Assembly: GCF_047495875.1 (NCBI RefSeq)
Contig: NC_092497.1
Location: 2,495,937 to 2,559,936, forward strand
Direction: 5' to 3'
Length of the DNA: 64,000 nt
DNA from: Pithys albifrons albifrons
Taxonomy: Eukaryota; Chordata; Aves; Passeriformes; Thamnophilidae
Shown here piece by piece: positions 27,785 through 39,627 of this stretch. A program made the position numbers and the translations under genes. The first letter of the stretch is position 1. Every line of letters starts with the position of its first letter. The notes beneath the pieces are model-generated. The model saw only the letters and a program-made list of their open reading frames with translations, was not told the DNA's origin and did not search any database.

Positions 27785-28225
27785 AGTGAGCTTGTCAAAA
27801 AGGCAGCGTAAATTTGCAGAGGTAATCACCAGTCTATCTCCTTTCCCCACTGTCCATGGAACTATTAACTAATATCACTGTCTAATCTTTTTTGTACTTA
27901 TTTATTTTGCAGCGAGAAACTAGTGTTATAAACACCCCTACTGTCAAAACTTGTCATCCTCATTACCTCAAGGCGGGTTCCATCTCAGTTATTCTAATTT
28001 CATAGTTTCTCGAATTTACAGCCGCTGGAAATTGAGTACAAAATCCATTATCATTTGTATATTTTAATTATGCAAATGAGGCAGCTCAGCTGCTCTGGCC
28101 GGGACCTGCAGGGATGCCTAACTTCAGTCTGGGTGATTACAATTTATCCAGTCGAGTCACTTTAATTGTAACAAGCTAATTACATTGTTCCATTTGGCTT
28201 TAACAAAAGAAAAGGAGACGGAAGA
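27785..28225. promoter_or_regulatory. Candidate enhancer with perfect POU octamer
   Basis: A block of complex, repeat-free sequence contains ATGCAAAT at 28070-28077 inside TTTAATTATGCAAATGAGG, an E-box-type CAGCTGCTC at 28087-28095, and TTTAATTGTAACAAGCTAATTAC near 28161. A GC-rich shelf follows at 28,240-28,380. The motif mix resembles neural enhancers. Function and target (SKOR2, 35 kb away) are inference. Confidence 0.35.
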
Positions 28226-30784
28226 TGCTTAATGGCAAAGGCCCGTGTTGCGCTGCCTCTCCCCGGAGAGGTGGGAGAGGGGTGAGCTGTGTCCCCACAC
28301 ACCTGCGGAGGGGAGAGGGAGGTTTGGGCAGGGGTAGGGTGTCTGCCCCAGGAGGGAGGGCAGGGGAAGGTGAACCTCAGCTCAGGAGAAATTTGTGAGG
28401 AGATACTTCACTGTGCTCAGCCATTCCCACTTCGGCACAAAGCAAATCATTCCCAACAACTGAAGGATGCCCCAGGGGGAGAGCAGCACTGTACCCCTGC
28501 CTCCATCATCCCAACCATCCCTGAGCATTCTCCCACAGGGAATTGAACAAAGGCACATCCCAGCCTCAGCTAAAGTCTCAAGGACTCTTGGTCCCTAGGT
28601 ATATCAACTCTTTATCTCCATTGTAAGATATATTATCTGCATTTATAGGCATTTCATTCAGGTACCAAAAAAAACCCAAACAAAAAAAAAGTCTTACCAC
28701 CTCCAGCAGCCCAGATCAGCAATTACTTTCTCAGATTCACAATAAATGCTCAGCACCTAAATTAAATACCCAGGAGAGATGTAATATGGCTGCCCACACC
28801 TTCACTGAGGCTGTTAATAAATAATTACTTCTCTCACACTGGCCATCTGAGGATCTCAAAATCTTTTGTAAGTATTAATGAATGAAGCCTCGGTGTGAGA
28901 GAGTAGAAGCATATTCTCATCAGCTCTTTACAAATGGGGAACGAAAGTGCAGCAAGGCAAAGCAGCTGTCAGAGTTTCAAGGGAAGGACTGGATTCAGTC
29001 CATCCAAATCACAGGCACTTGTTCAGCCAGACACCTCCTGCTCCTGTTATATACTGTGAGCCACAGCTTGAAGACCATCCTGTAGATCAGATCCCAACCC
29101 CAATCCACCCAGCTCTTCCAAGAAGGTTCCACAGTTTCCTGTGATGACAGTAGCCTTCACTTTCCTCCAAAAGCTTCTCTCCCTAGGGGTGGAAGGATCC
29201 TTCCTGAACATGGTAGCTCATGAACATGGGAGGCATATTTTGGCTCAGGCTTTGCCTGAGGTCTTGTAGGAAGAAGTTACCATGCAGGGGAAGGAGAGGG
29301 GAACGATTGTGTGGCCACCAATCCCTGCCCAGATGCTGGGGAAATATTTTGGTTTTTCACAGCCCAGTATAAGCTGAATGGCTGTAGCAGAGAAGACAAA
29401 TTTGAGGACAGTAGCTCAGCCAGTGGGCACAAATCTGCATGTATGTAGGATCTGAAGTTCCTTTATGAAAAATGATCATGTTTGCCTCAAAACTACCCCA
29501 GTCAGAGTCAGTACAAGACCTCAGTCCATGGCAGCAGAGCCACTCCAAGCTTGCAGCGTATCAAGCCATCTGGTTTAGTGGAAGATGACCCTGCCTATGG
29601 AAGGAGGTTGGCCTAGATGACCTTTAAAGGCTCCTATCAACCCAGGTCATTCTGGGATTCTACCATTCTACCTGCTGTGCTGCCCACATGTGAAGGTTGA
29701 GCTCCATGTCCTCCTTCCTGGTCCTCATGGCCACTGTGCATCAGGAGTTCTGGCTCTAACAATGGGAGACCAGGGAGACATCCAGCTTTTCCTATAACAC
29801 CTTCAAAAGGATCATGTCCCTTCTTCTGATATTAGCACCTACCTATTCTTCAGAAAACATATTCCCTCTCCAAAATATCTGCCTGATGGCTGTGGGATTA
29901 ACTGGGGAAGAGAATAATCATTCCTTGGCAGAGAAGAGATTAAAGAACCACATAACCACATAGATCTTTTCCCTCTCTAGTTGCTAGGGATGTGCATGAT
30001 TATTGTTATTGTTATTTCCTTTGATACACAGCATTCAATTAATTTCCTTCGACACACGTTTATGGCGCTCCAAGGAGCGTTCCAGGAGCGCTGCTTTTCC
30101 AGCACATCCAGCTCGCCAGCATCCTTTGTGTCAGTTTGGCTACTTTAGAGGGGATGAGGAGGAGAGGAGAGGAGAGAAAAGGGGGCATGATCCTTCTCAA
30201 AGAAACACTTGCCCTTGGCCACATGCACAGATGCTGGGTAGAGAGAAGACTGAGCACAGCTCACGTTATACCCAAGTGAGTGTTCATGGAGTCCCGTTCA
30301 ATAAAGCAGCAGTAACCACCATCTTGCTGCATTCCCTTGTCAGCCACCAAACCATGGCAGGGAAAGGAAATTGAACCCATTAAACACGCACACAGATGCC
30401 TCTGTGCCATTGCCCCCCTCAGGAGGAGAGGAAGGAGCCTCTATTAATTTTTTTTTCCTATTGTGCCTTTACCAAATGCAGTCATTTAATCATTAAAAGG
30501 AGGAGGGAGGGGGCAGGGGCAGGAAACATGATGAAGAGTGGCACCAGCTCCCGCAATATCCAAGTGAGTCTCCAGGAACTAAGCATCACTCTGGCTGTCA
30601 CTATTGTTCTGTATGACGTGCTGCTGATGGCCATGCTCACCACAAAGTCTTTGTGCCTCCCTCCCCTTCCCCAGGTGGCTCCCCACCTTCCCTGTACCTA
30701 GGGAATCCCTCCCTCCTCCAGTGCCTGATATTAAGGGGGCCCTGCCAGGCCTCTGGACACCCTGCTTAGGGTTCAGCAGCCTCT
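28226..30784. other. Intergenic spacer with GC-rich shelf at left
   Basis: The left part, 28,226-28,380, is G-rich (CCGGAGAGGTGGGAGAGG) and borders the octamer-containing candidate enhancer. Elsewhere only the CR1 tip at 29572 is recognised. Confidence 0.45.
29572..29672 (+). mobile_element. CR1 LINE 3' tip
   Basis: TAGTGGAAGATGACCCTGCC, GGTTGGCCTAGATGACC and CATTCTGGGATTCTACC match the sense CR1 terminus. Confidence 0.88.
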
Positions 30785-31208
30785 TCACCTCTGGTCTGGA
30801 GCCAGGCTGGGAGAGCTGGGGGTGTTCAGTCTGGTGATGAGAAGGCTCCAGGGAGATCTTAGAGTCCCTTCCAGTGCCTAAAGGGGCTCCAGGGGAGCAG
30901 AGAGAGACTTTAGACAGGGGTCTGCAGCAACAGGACAAGAGAGAATGGTTTTAAATTAAAAGAGAAAAGATTCAGACTAGACCTAAGAAGAAAAATTTTG
31001 CACTGAGGGTGGTAAGGTACTGGCAGAGATTGCCCAGAGTGGTGGTGGTTGCCCTTTTTCTGGAAATATTCAAGGCAAGGTTGAATGAGGCTTTGAGCAA
31101 CCTGAAGGTGTTGAAGGTGTTCCTGCTTATTGCAAGGTGGTCAGACCAGATGGCCTTCAAAAGTCCCTTCCAACTCAAACCCTACTATGGCTCTGCGATT
31201 CTGTGATC
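30785..31208 (+). mobile_element. CR1 LINE 3' fragment
   Basis: Sense CR1: GAGCCAGGCTGGGAGAGC, AAGGGGCTCCAGGGGAGC, GACTAGACCTAAGAAG, CCCTTCCAACTCAAACCC and end TTCTGTGATC. Shares its internal variant with copies at 38484 and 46832. Confidence 0.93.
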
Positions 31209-32593
31209 TCCTCCAACGCTCAGCTCCTCAGGATGAACATCACCTCTCCCTGGCCAGCTGACATGAGATTGGGCAGCCTAGGGATCCCAGTGCTCTCGCA
31301 CTGATAATCCATGGAACTTCCATGTGGCTCTGGCTCCACAGTCACAATGGGCAAGGTGTGGTGGGGACCTGCTGGTGGTCCTGACATAAATGGGCTAAGG
31401 AAGAGCTGCCATCCCTTCACATGCACCAGCGCTCCTGCAGTGCACTCCCACCATCACACATGTGTGCCAAGCCCAGATTTGGCCAGGCTCTCTCAAGAGG
31501 TCAGATTTGAGATGACAGGCCCAACCCTGTGCTCTGAGCTTACCAATACAAAGGCTTAAGCCCTAACCTGGTGCACAGGGAGAAGCACGAGAACAGGCTT
31601 TACTGGATTGGATCAAAGGCCTTTCCCAGAGTTCCATCACTAACTGTGGCCATAAAGATGAGCCAAAAGAGAGGCATGCACACCTCCACAGATGGTTCTC
31701 CTGCTTCTCAGTCATTTCCTGAGCACCAGGATGTGCCAGGTGTTATTTCTCTGCCCTATGTAGCATACCATGGAAATTTCACCATTTTTCAGTTCCCAGT
31801 GGAGCAATCAGCAGAGGAGATGTTGCACAGTGGGTTGGTGGAGATTCAGTGTGAGCCTACTATGCAACAATTGGCTTCTCACACCTAGAAGACAATGAAG
31901 TGAACAGAATGACCTAAAGATACAAAGCATACAAGTGTGGGGAACCACGGGATGGCATCAGACAATTACCAGGGTATAAAATATGTAGCCTTGCATCACT
32001 TGTAACAAACGCTTCCAATTCAAGCACGAATGAGACACTTTCTACCTCAAACCTTTAACTCAGCACATCTGAGTGAGCCTTTCTTCACAGCACATAAGCC
32101 CAGGCATGGGGCTAATGCAGTCTGTGTATTGTGTACATGCATAGGTAATAATATAGGGAAGTTAGGTAAGTGCCAAAAAGGCCATGTTGGGTATCTATGG
32201 CACATACTGGTGGAGAACAGCCTGAGGAGGAGGAGAAAGGAGAATTATCCTATCAAGTGTGACCAGTTCTGTGGTCTACAGTTGCAGAAGGAAAGCTACA
32301 ACCATCTGCTTGCCCTCCTGTATGTGTTTCCCCCTCCCCGTTTCACCTTCTTAATTTTCTACACAACCTTCAGGACTTTTGCCAAAACAAACCAAACAAC
32401 TCTAATTAACCAACTACAGTTGCCAAAAAAGGCACCACTCCTCTCATTTTTCTATCTCTACCAACAGACAGGTAGAATGTCTTCATGTCACACTGGATCT
32501 AGTGAGATGATATTGCTTTAGGTACCAAAAACATCAATGGACAGAGATGTTACTCATCATAAAAACCCAGCTATGCCCCATGTTATGGATAAA
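31209..32593. other. Intergenic spacer, no gene recognised
   Basis: A 163-codon plus frame at 32030-32521 has no domain and no supporting context. Confidence 0.45.
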
Positions 32594-33107
32594 ACCATAG
32601 AATTGTTTAGGTTGCAAAAGACTTCTCAGGTCATAAAATCCAACCATTACCCAGCACTGCCAAGGCCACCACTAACCCATGTCCCCAAGTGCCACACAGC
32701 TTTTAAATCCCTACAGGGATGGGAACTCCATCATTGCCCTGGGCAGCTGTGCCAGGACTAAACAACCCTTCACATGAAGGAATTTTTCCTTTTACCAACC
32801 CTGAACCTTCCCTGGTGCAACTTAAGGCCATTTCCTTTCCTTCTGTCTCTATTCCCTGGAGCAGATCCTGACACCCCCAGCTCCCTGCTCCTGTCAGGAA
32901 GTTGCAGACAGCAAGAAGGTCCCCCATGAGTCTCCTTTTCTCCAGGCTCAGCCCCCCCAGCTCCCTCAGCTGCTCCTGCTGTTGCAGCCCCTTCCCAGCT
33001 CCATTCCCTTCCCTGGAAATTCTCCAGCCCCTCAATATCTCTCCTGTCTGAGGGGCCCAGAGCTGTCCCAGCACTGGAAGTGCCTCAGCAGTGCCAGCAC
33101 AGGGAAG
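32594..33107 (-). mobile_element. CR1 LINE 3' fragment, about 510 bp
   Basis: Reverse CR1: CATAGAATTGTTTAGGTTGC, CAAGGCCACCACTAACCC, CTGTCTGAGGGGCCCAGAGC and GTGCCAGCACAGGG at the left-truncation point. A 180-codon minus-strand frame here is repeat-derived. Confidence 0.95.
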
Positions 33108-34779
33108 ATGAAGGTCTGTATAGCAGTGTGCCTGTACACAGCTCTCTGGCATCCAGATGAAACACCACCCAAGCATTTCACTGAAACCTCCATCAGATGT
33201 TAACAGAATAACCCCTCCTATGGTTTTTAATGCTTGCCATTTCATAGAGTACTATCATTGACATAGGAGGTACATTTAGCTATATATCTCTAATGGTATA
33301 AGAATAAAATGCCTGGAGAAATAAATAATAATAAGCTCTTTTATAGCTTCTTATACTGGCAGATCTCAGATTAATTGAAATTATATGCTTTGTGCCTGCT
33401 CATTCTCTGGACAGAGATTAAAATGGGAAGTGATCATTTGAAGCTACATAGTTGAGAATACAAGGTGGGATTTTTCTGACAGTCTTTGGGCATCATTTTG
33501 TTTAGAATTACAAGGCCTGAACAAAGTCCCTGAAGATGATTAAGGCCTGTTGGGTTTTGCATCCCATTCCTTTTCCATAAGACAAGTCCATAGCACCTAT
33601 GTGTCGTTCAAAAGGAAAATTCCTCAAGCTTTGCAATGTTTCGTGGAATTTCTCCAAAGTTCTTTTCAGGTAAAGTGAAGGGCCTAAATCCAATTATAGG
33701 CTAATAGGAGTTGCATTTCTGCATCCACTGCAGTGTGGCAATACAGGTACCTCCCAAAGTGTGGAATCAAATTCTGGCCTTGCCAGAAGTGCTATCATGA
33801 GGATGGCTGGTGAAAGGCCGTCACCTGCAGCCACTGAGAGGTTTGAGCTGGAGGAACACAAGGGAGTATGGATCAGAAATATTACATGGAAGTGGAATGG
33901 GACAGACTTTTGTCCCAAAAATAGTTTCTTTTAAGATCTAGTACCAAAATAGCACCACTGAAAGGCAACCAAGACTAGTAGCAGACTCACAGTGAATTTG
34001 AGTGGCTGCTTCAGACACAAGAAAGATGCAAAGCAAAATTTCAGGAAGAAAACAGCATCTTTCACCTTTCAATGGGAGTTAGCAGGCTTTGGATTATTTA
34101 CTTTCAGTTTTCATTTTGACTGCTTCCCCTTCAATCCAGAGAAGTATGCAAAGATACAAAGCCAAACCAGAAGTTTTATTTTGGTTCAGATATGGAAAAA
34201 AAAAAAAAAAAGAAAACATGTTAATTCGAGTAAACATAAGATCACACTTTATTCAGCTCTTCAGTAAACAATATGTCCACTCAGATGGTATTATTTCACA
34301 AGCACCATCTTTAGATAAAAGAAAACAGAAACATTCTATAGATCCCCTGACCCAGGCTTTTTTATTACTTTAGATAGTAGAAGACCCAAATCCCAGTGAG
34401 GAGCTATGGTTGCATGCAGTCAGTTAAAAACGTCAGTGACACTTGTATCTCATAGTCCAGATTTCCTCCTTTAAAATTTTTGCTCCTTTTCATGTTTAAA
34501 TTTTCATCTTTCAGGAGATAAATGGATGGGAAAATAATTTCCTGGACAATATCAGCAAATGTCATTGGGTTTATTTTTAACATTTCATAATAACAGAGGT
34601 CTCAGACATAAGTTGTTGCTTTTCATTTAGGTTTGGTAACAAGTTTCAGCCTGCAGAATGAAAAATGTACTTTGGGACAGCATTATTGCAGAGATAATGA
34701 CCTTTTATGCATGCTGTAATCATTTTATTATGTAGCCTTACAGTAATCTATACTCATAAAGTCTCAGGATTGTTCTCTT
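33108..34779. other. Intergenic spacer, nothing recognised
   Basis: AT-rich with a 15-A run near 34197; no repeat or gene seen. Confidence 0.45.
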
Positions 34780-35275
34780 AATGTCCTCTCTATTAATTGC
34801 TATTTTCATCAAAAGTTAAATTGCTATGGTCAATAATTTAAATTCCATTAGCATTAGAAAAGAAAAAGGGATGCAAAGTATTGAAAATATGAAGAGATGC
34901 ATTTTTCTAACATCATAGAATTCCGTCATTTTATTCTAAGAAATATTTTCCTGACTAATTTGTCTCATGCAGATGAGCCTAAGAACTGCAATAGCAGCTC
35001 CAGCTACCGTATAGTTTACACGATGGTCATGCTAATGTGTTTGAGTATCAGCCTGATGGCTGATGTAAATGCAGCATCATCCATGAATTCCAGCAGCCTC
35101 TGATATGAACGTCACACAGAAAACAGGCACTTCACGTAATTAAACAGCCAAGTAGGCAAACCCAGACAAAAGAGCCATAAGTTGTCAACAGTCAGCTCAT
35201 AAGGCCATATATCATGGCTGATATATAGCTTGCCTGATGCTGTTGCCATCAGGAGAAAATAAAAAAATTAAGTTT
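34780..35275. promoter_or_regulatory. Candidate distal regulatory element
   Basis: Repeat-free sequence with GTCATGCTAATGTG near 35025, CACGTAATTAAACAGCC near 35132, GATGGCTGATGTAAATGC near 35056 and a palindrome-like GGCCATATATCATGGC near 35203. Complexity is high and no repeat is detectable. Judged by eye only. Confidence 0.3.
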
Positions 35276-38200
35276 GATTTCTTTTGCTGAACATTTTGGA
35301 GGGAGTAAGAGAGGAAAAGAGAAGCATTTAAACTTCTTTGTTGATGATGATGATGATAACAAGGATAGATCATCTGTTATGAAATTGACAGCCTTAATCT
35401 TTCTTCCCAGCCTAATTTTTATACCCCTCCATGGGATCTCCTCTTGAGGGGCTCATGTAGGGTACACTCACAAGATTTCCATGCAGGTTATGATGTCAGG
35501 CAGCACAAGGTGGCCCAGCCCTGAACAATGACAGCAATGCCACCCACTCTCCTCCCTGAGTTTTTGCCAGACACTGGAAATACGACAGGACTGAACCAGA
35601 TAATTTTTATTTAAATAAGTGCCATTCCTGAGGAAAGGGAAAAGCCTCACAGGGTAGCGCAAGGATGGCAGAAACTCCTTGCACAGGACCCAGTCCACCA
35701 CACAATAGATGAAGGGACATAAATAATTGAAGAGGATAATTTTGTAATGCTCTGACCCCTGAGCATTGCACATCAGTCATGCAGATACCATCTCTCTCCG
35801 ATCTAGCCTGCCCAGTCCTCCACTTCACTGTGCGCACCATTAATGACCTTTCATGAGAATTAACTGATACTAACACATCAACTACAGATGTACTGCATTT
35901 TTAAAAAGCACCAGCATAGTTCTGCTTCTTAGGCCACACAGATTAGTTTTGTAAAAACAATTGTTATGATTTAAGCAGCTGGTTATGGAAATGTCTATTG
36001 AGCTGCCAAGTAGCATTTTCCGCCCTGTTCATGGAAAGCATTAGAGGGTTGTCAAAAAAAGAAAAGTGAGATCCTATTAATTGTGTCAAGTCTGTTGGCA
36101 GGTCCTGAGCTAAGGAGATTCAAAGGCAGTGGGAAATATAAGTTTGGAGGGTACTTTTGAACTTGGATCAGTTTGTTGCACGTGAGTGGACCTATCAACC
36201 AAGAAGTGAAAGGATAGGGAGGTGGATGGGTGAGTGGAGGAGTCTCTCAGTCCCTCCCAGGCACAACATTTTGAAGCAGCAGCATTTGGGATGGGCTGCA
36301 GAGCAGAAGCACAGAGCAAAAATATGCTCCCTGTCCCAAAGGAAACACAGTCAAGCCTGAATATAAACCCTAAAGTCCCAAGCGAAAACAAACAGAACAA
36401 CTCCATTCACTCTCCAGCTTAGAAATTCAGATCACCATAAATGGATGAGACATTTCCAGCATTTGTGTGTTTCCTGGTCATCCCAAAGGCTTTCCCCCTT
36501 CAAGATTTATTTACACACAGGAATGTAAGTGACCACGTTAACAGCAGTATGGGTAGATATTTCTATTGTGTGCTCCTTGCCCAGTCCCTCAGCTCTTTAT
36601 CAGCATTAGCTAAATAGACCTCACTGCGTAATCGGTTTTGTACCGATTTTTCTGGTAGGGAAGCCAAGGCAGTGATGGGTAGGTAATTTATCCAAGATCA
36701 CATCCTCGTGGGCAGCAGAATTAGTGTTTCTCTTGCAGTGAGAGGTCCCAGTGACACTCAGACATCCACCAGGACAGTTTCTGCAGGGAGGACACAAAAG
36801 CACCTGAGAAGAAGCCACAGTGTTGTTAACAGGGAAAGAGAAGCAAATACCAAAAAAAAAAAAAAAAAACCAGTAAGACAACTTCTGCTTTTAGGAGAAA
36901 AATCTTAATAGTGACACCTGTTAAAAATACTCCCTGAACTACTCATGGACTTGGGAAACAGAAAGCCCACACTGCAGAAGCATCCATCCTTTCAAAAAGG
37001 TCTTCTGTCAAAACAGAGGGATGCTGAGACACATCCCAGGTAAAAACTGTGATCTCCTGCAGTTCATGGCACTGACAGAGAGACTGAAAGACAAGCAGAT
37101 AAATTGCCATATAAACCTTACCCTCTGGGTAACCGATTTATATTACCCACTCCCTTTGGACTAAAACCATGTTAATTTCAGAGGACAAAATTCTGGTATA
37201 AGAAACAGGTTGCCTTCATCATGACTGCAAATATTAATCAACATTTCTAGTGTTGTCCATGCAAGAAGATGTTGGAGTTATTTGGCTCTGAGGAATTAGG
37301 GGGTTGAGATGGCTTCCAATTCTTATCCCCTGTGGATATCTCAGAGTCTCCTCCTGGAAGGCACTGTAGGAGGACAATTATCTGGATGTTACTCCCAAGA
37401 GTCAGTGTTCACAAATCATCACAGTAACAGCTCAGAGAATGGTTCCTTGAATGGGCAATGGCCAAAATGTGTTCACCCATCCTGTGGATAGATACACACT
37501 TTGACAAGACACAGGGAAAGACCATTGCAAGTTGGTCTCCATGGGTTTCTGGAGGATGAAGGGAGATGGAGATATTTTTTAAGAAAACATTCTTATCAGA
37601 TGACTGTCAGACACACACTGGTTTTACTTCTCCACACCCAAACACACATCTTGGTTCAGTGTTCAGGGAGGGGGTGCAGCTGAGCAGGGCAGCACAGACT
37701 GTCTGGACACTAAGGAAGAAGGCAGAAAAAACCTTGAAATTTCCACTTCTGAGATGTAAGAAAATTATGAAGGTCTTAATGCAGTCTGATGAAGGCACTG
37801 GACAACCTCCATCCCAGATATAAAGTGGTAGAAAATAATTTAGACCTTTAATTTTACAGTTTAATAAGTGCTTTAACATCAATAAGGTGACAAAACCAGA
37901 AAAAAAATTGGTGGGAAGAATGGCTACAGATGTAGAGCCATGATCTTAAATATAACAGGGGTTTTTCAAAGACAGAAAGTGTCACTTGTGCTTAGCATAC
38001 TCCTTTGATAAGAGAACTAACTTTTAGAAAAGGGAATGAAAAAGGTGTCACTTATCCTTGCTTCAGAGAGGGATTAACTGGATTAGTGAAGCTGGAGAAA
38101 TAGGGAATTAGAATGAAAACTGTGAGGTGTTTACCTGTAGGGGAAATAAGAGTCTCTAGTGACAGAGGAAGTGCTGGAATGGGGATAGTTTGTTACTGGA

Positions 38201-38483
38201 GCCTCTCAGGGATTGCTTTTTTTCAGTAGTCATATTTAAGATGTCTGTGAGTGACCTTGGCACAAAAAGAGACATTTTCTACTGATGTTTTCTGAAAATG
38301 TAAAAGATATGAATTTGTGGAGGGCTGACATGCTGTGTGGGAGGAGCCAGGTGACCTTCAGAACTGGATAACAGAAACAGAGTGTCAGAGGTGGCATACA
38401 AGAATTACAGGTGTCTTCTGGGAATGACTGAGAAGCAAAACCTGAGTGCATTCATGACTGATACGGATATGGAAAGACATAGG
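35276..38483. other. Intergenic spacer, no gene recognised
   Basis: It contains a short GAT-repeat at 35343-35357 and the poly-A at 36851. Open frames are up to about 100 codons without domains. Confidence 0.45.
36851..36869 (+). repeat. Poly-A run
   Basis: About 18 consecutive A, with no recognisable retrocopy or SINE body upstream. Confidence 0.8.
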
Positions 38484-38872
38484 CCTGTGGAAGTGAGTCC
38501 AGAGGAGGCCACAGAGCTGCTCCAGGGCTGGAGCCCCTCTGCTCTGGAGCCAGGCTAGGACAGCTGGGGGGGCTCACCTGGAGAAGAGAAGGCTCCAGGG
38601 ACACCTGAGAGCCCCTGCCAGTGTCTAAAGGGGCTCCAGAAGAGCTGGAGAGGGACTTGGGTCAAGGGATGCAAGGACAGAACAAGGGGCAATGGCTTCC
38701 CAGTTTCAGAAGGCAAGGTTAGATGGGATATTGGGAAAGAATTCCTGGCTAGGACAGTGGTGAGGTCCCTCACAAGTTGCCCTGAGAAGCTGTAGCTGTC
38801 CCATCCCTAGAAGTGTCCAAGGCCAGGTTGGACAGGGCTTGGAACAACCTGGGCTACCTGAACATCTACCTG
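38484..38872 (+). mobile_element. CR1 LINE fragment lacking its 3' tip
   Basis: Sense CR1 from CCTGTGGAAGTGAGTCC through GGCAAGGTTAGATGGGATATT to GGCTTGGAACAACCTGGGC. The usual last 80-100 bp (TGGAAGGTGTCCCTGCC to ATTCTATG) are absent, so the 3' end was deleted after insertion. Confidence 0.92.
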
Positions 38873-39329
38873 GGAAAGTAAACATTCTTCAGCAAACATC
38901 ATTTCTTCTTAATAGCAGATCTCCAAACTCAAAGCAATTATCAGGGCAGCAGTGTGACCAAGCTGAACCATCCAGCAAGAGGGCTTGTTCTGAATCGACA
39001 TCAGCACAATTCTTTTTCTTTCTTCTTTGAATTTCATACTGAAACTTCAGTTGGTGTGCAGTCCAGATCACCACTGAAGTGAGTAGAAAGCTACAGGCAA
39101 GTTCTTGGGGGATGGAATCTTCAAGAGCTTTTTCTTTGTTTGAAGTCTCATCTGAGGCACCAAACAACACACTATATTTCTCCCTTTTTTTTTTGTTCAT
39201 TTTTTAAATATAGTGAAAGTGTCCTTTTGGGGGCATGAGTTAATGTAAAGCATCTTTGATACACTGAATGTAAGTGTCAAAGAAAGGAAAGTTTCCCTTA
39301 GTTCTGGCCATGTTTCATATGAAATGTTG

Positions 39330-39522
39330 CATATTAATCATAATTTATCATCATCTTCATATATTCTTATATAAGAAATACAAATCACCAGTCAATTAAT
39401 CAATGTGTAATTAGGAACTGACACGAACATTTACTACCATCAGGCATAATTTATATGATTACAGATGATTAAATAAAATGTAATTGAGTGAACAGGCAAT
39501 TTGTTAAGCACATGTAAATTCA
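39330..39522. promoter_or_regulatory. TAAT-dense block abutting the 5S-derived SINE
   Basis: TAATCATAATTTATC, GTCAATTAATCAATG, GTGTAATTAGG, GATGATTAAAT and GTAATTGAG occur within 190 nt. The 5S-derived element begins exactly where this block ends. A shared enhancer unit is possible but untested. Confidence 0.3.
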
Positions 39523-39627
39523 GCCATACCACCTCAGGCTGTGATCTTGTCAGATCTCAACAGCTAAACAGGGTCAGGGTGGGTCAGTGTTTTGATGAGA
39601 AACCCCAAGGGAGAAACCCGGGTGCTG
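39523..39627 (+). mobile_element. 5S rRNA-derived SINE head or 5S pseudogene
   Basis: From GCCATACCACCT at 39523, through GATCTTGTCAGATCTC, AGCTAAACAGGGTC, GATGAGAAACC and ending CCCGGGTGCTG, the sequence follows vertebrate 5S rRNA over nearly its full length with many substitutions and small indels. The polymerase III internal control region is recognisable but mutated. 5S-derived SINE heads are known in amniotes (AmnSINE, 5S-Sauria families). The GATCTTGTCAGATCTC variant resembles those better than the genuine gene. The downstream body to about 39,690 is not recognised. The alternative is an isolated 5S pseudogene. Confidence 0.7.

Noticed and set aside
32030..32521. 163-codon plus-strand frame
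   Set aside because: No domain, no exon signals, ordinary intergenic composition.
39523..39627. Functional 5S rRNA gene
   Set aside because: Too many substitutions and indels, including in the internal control region.
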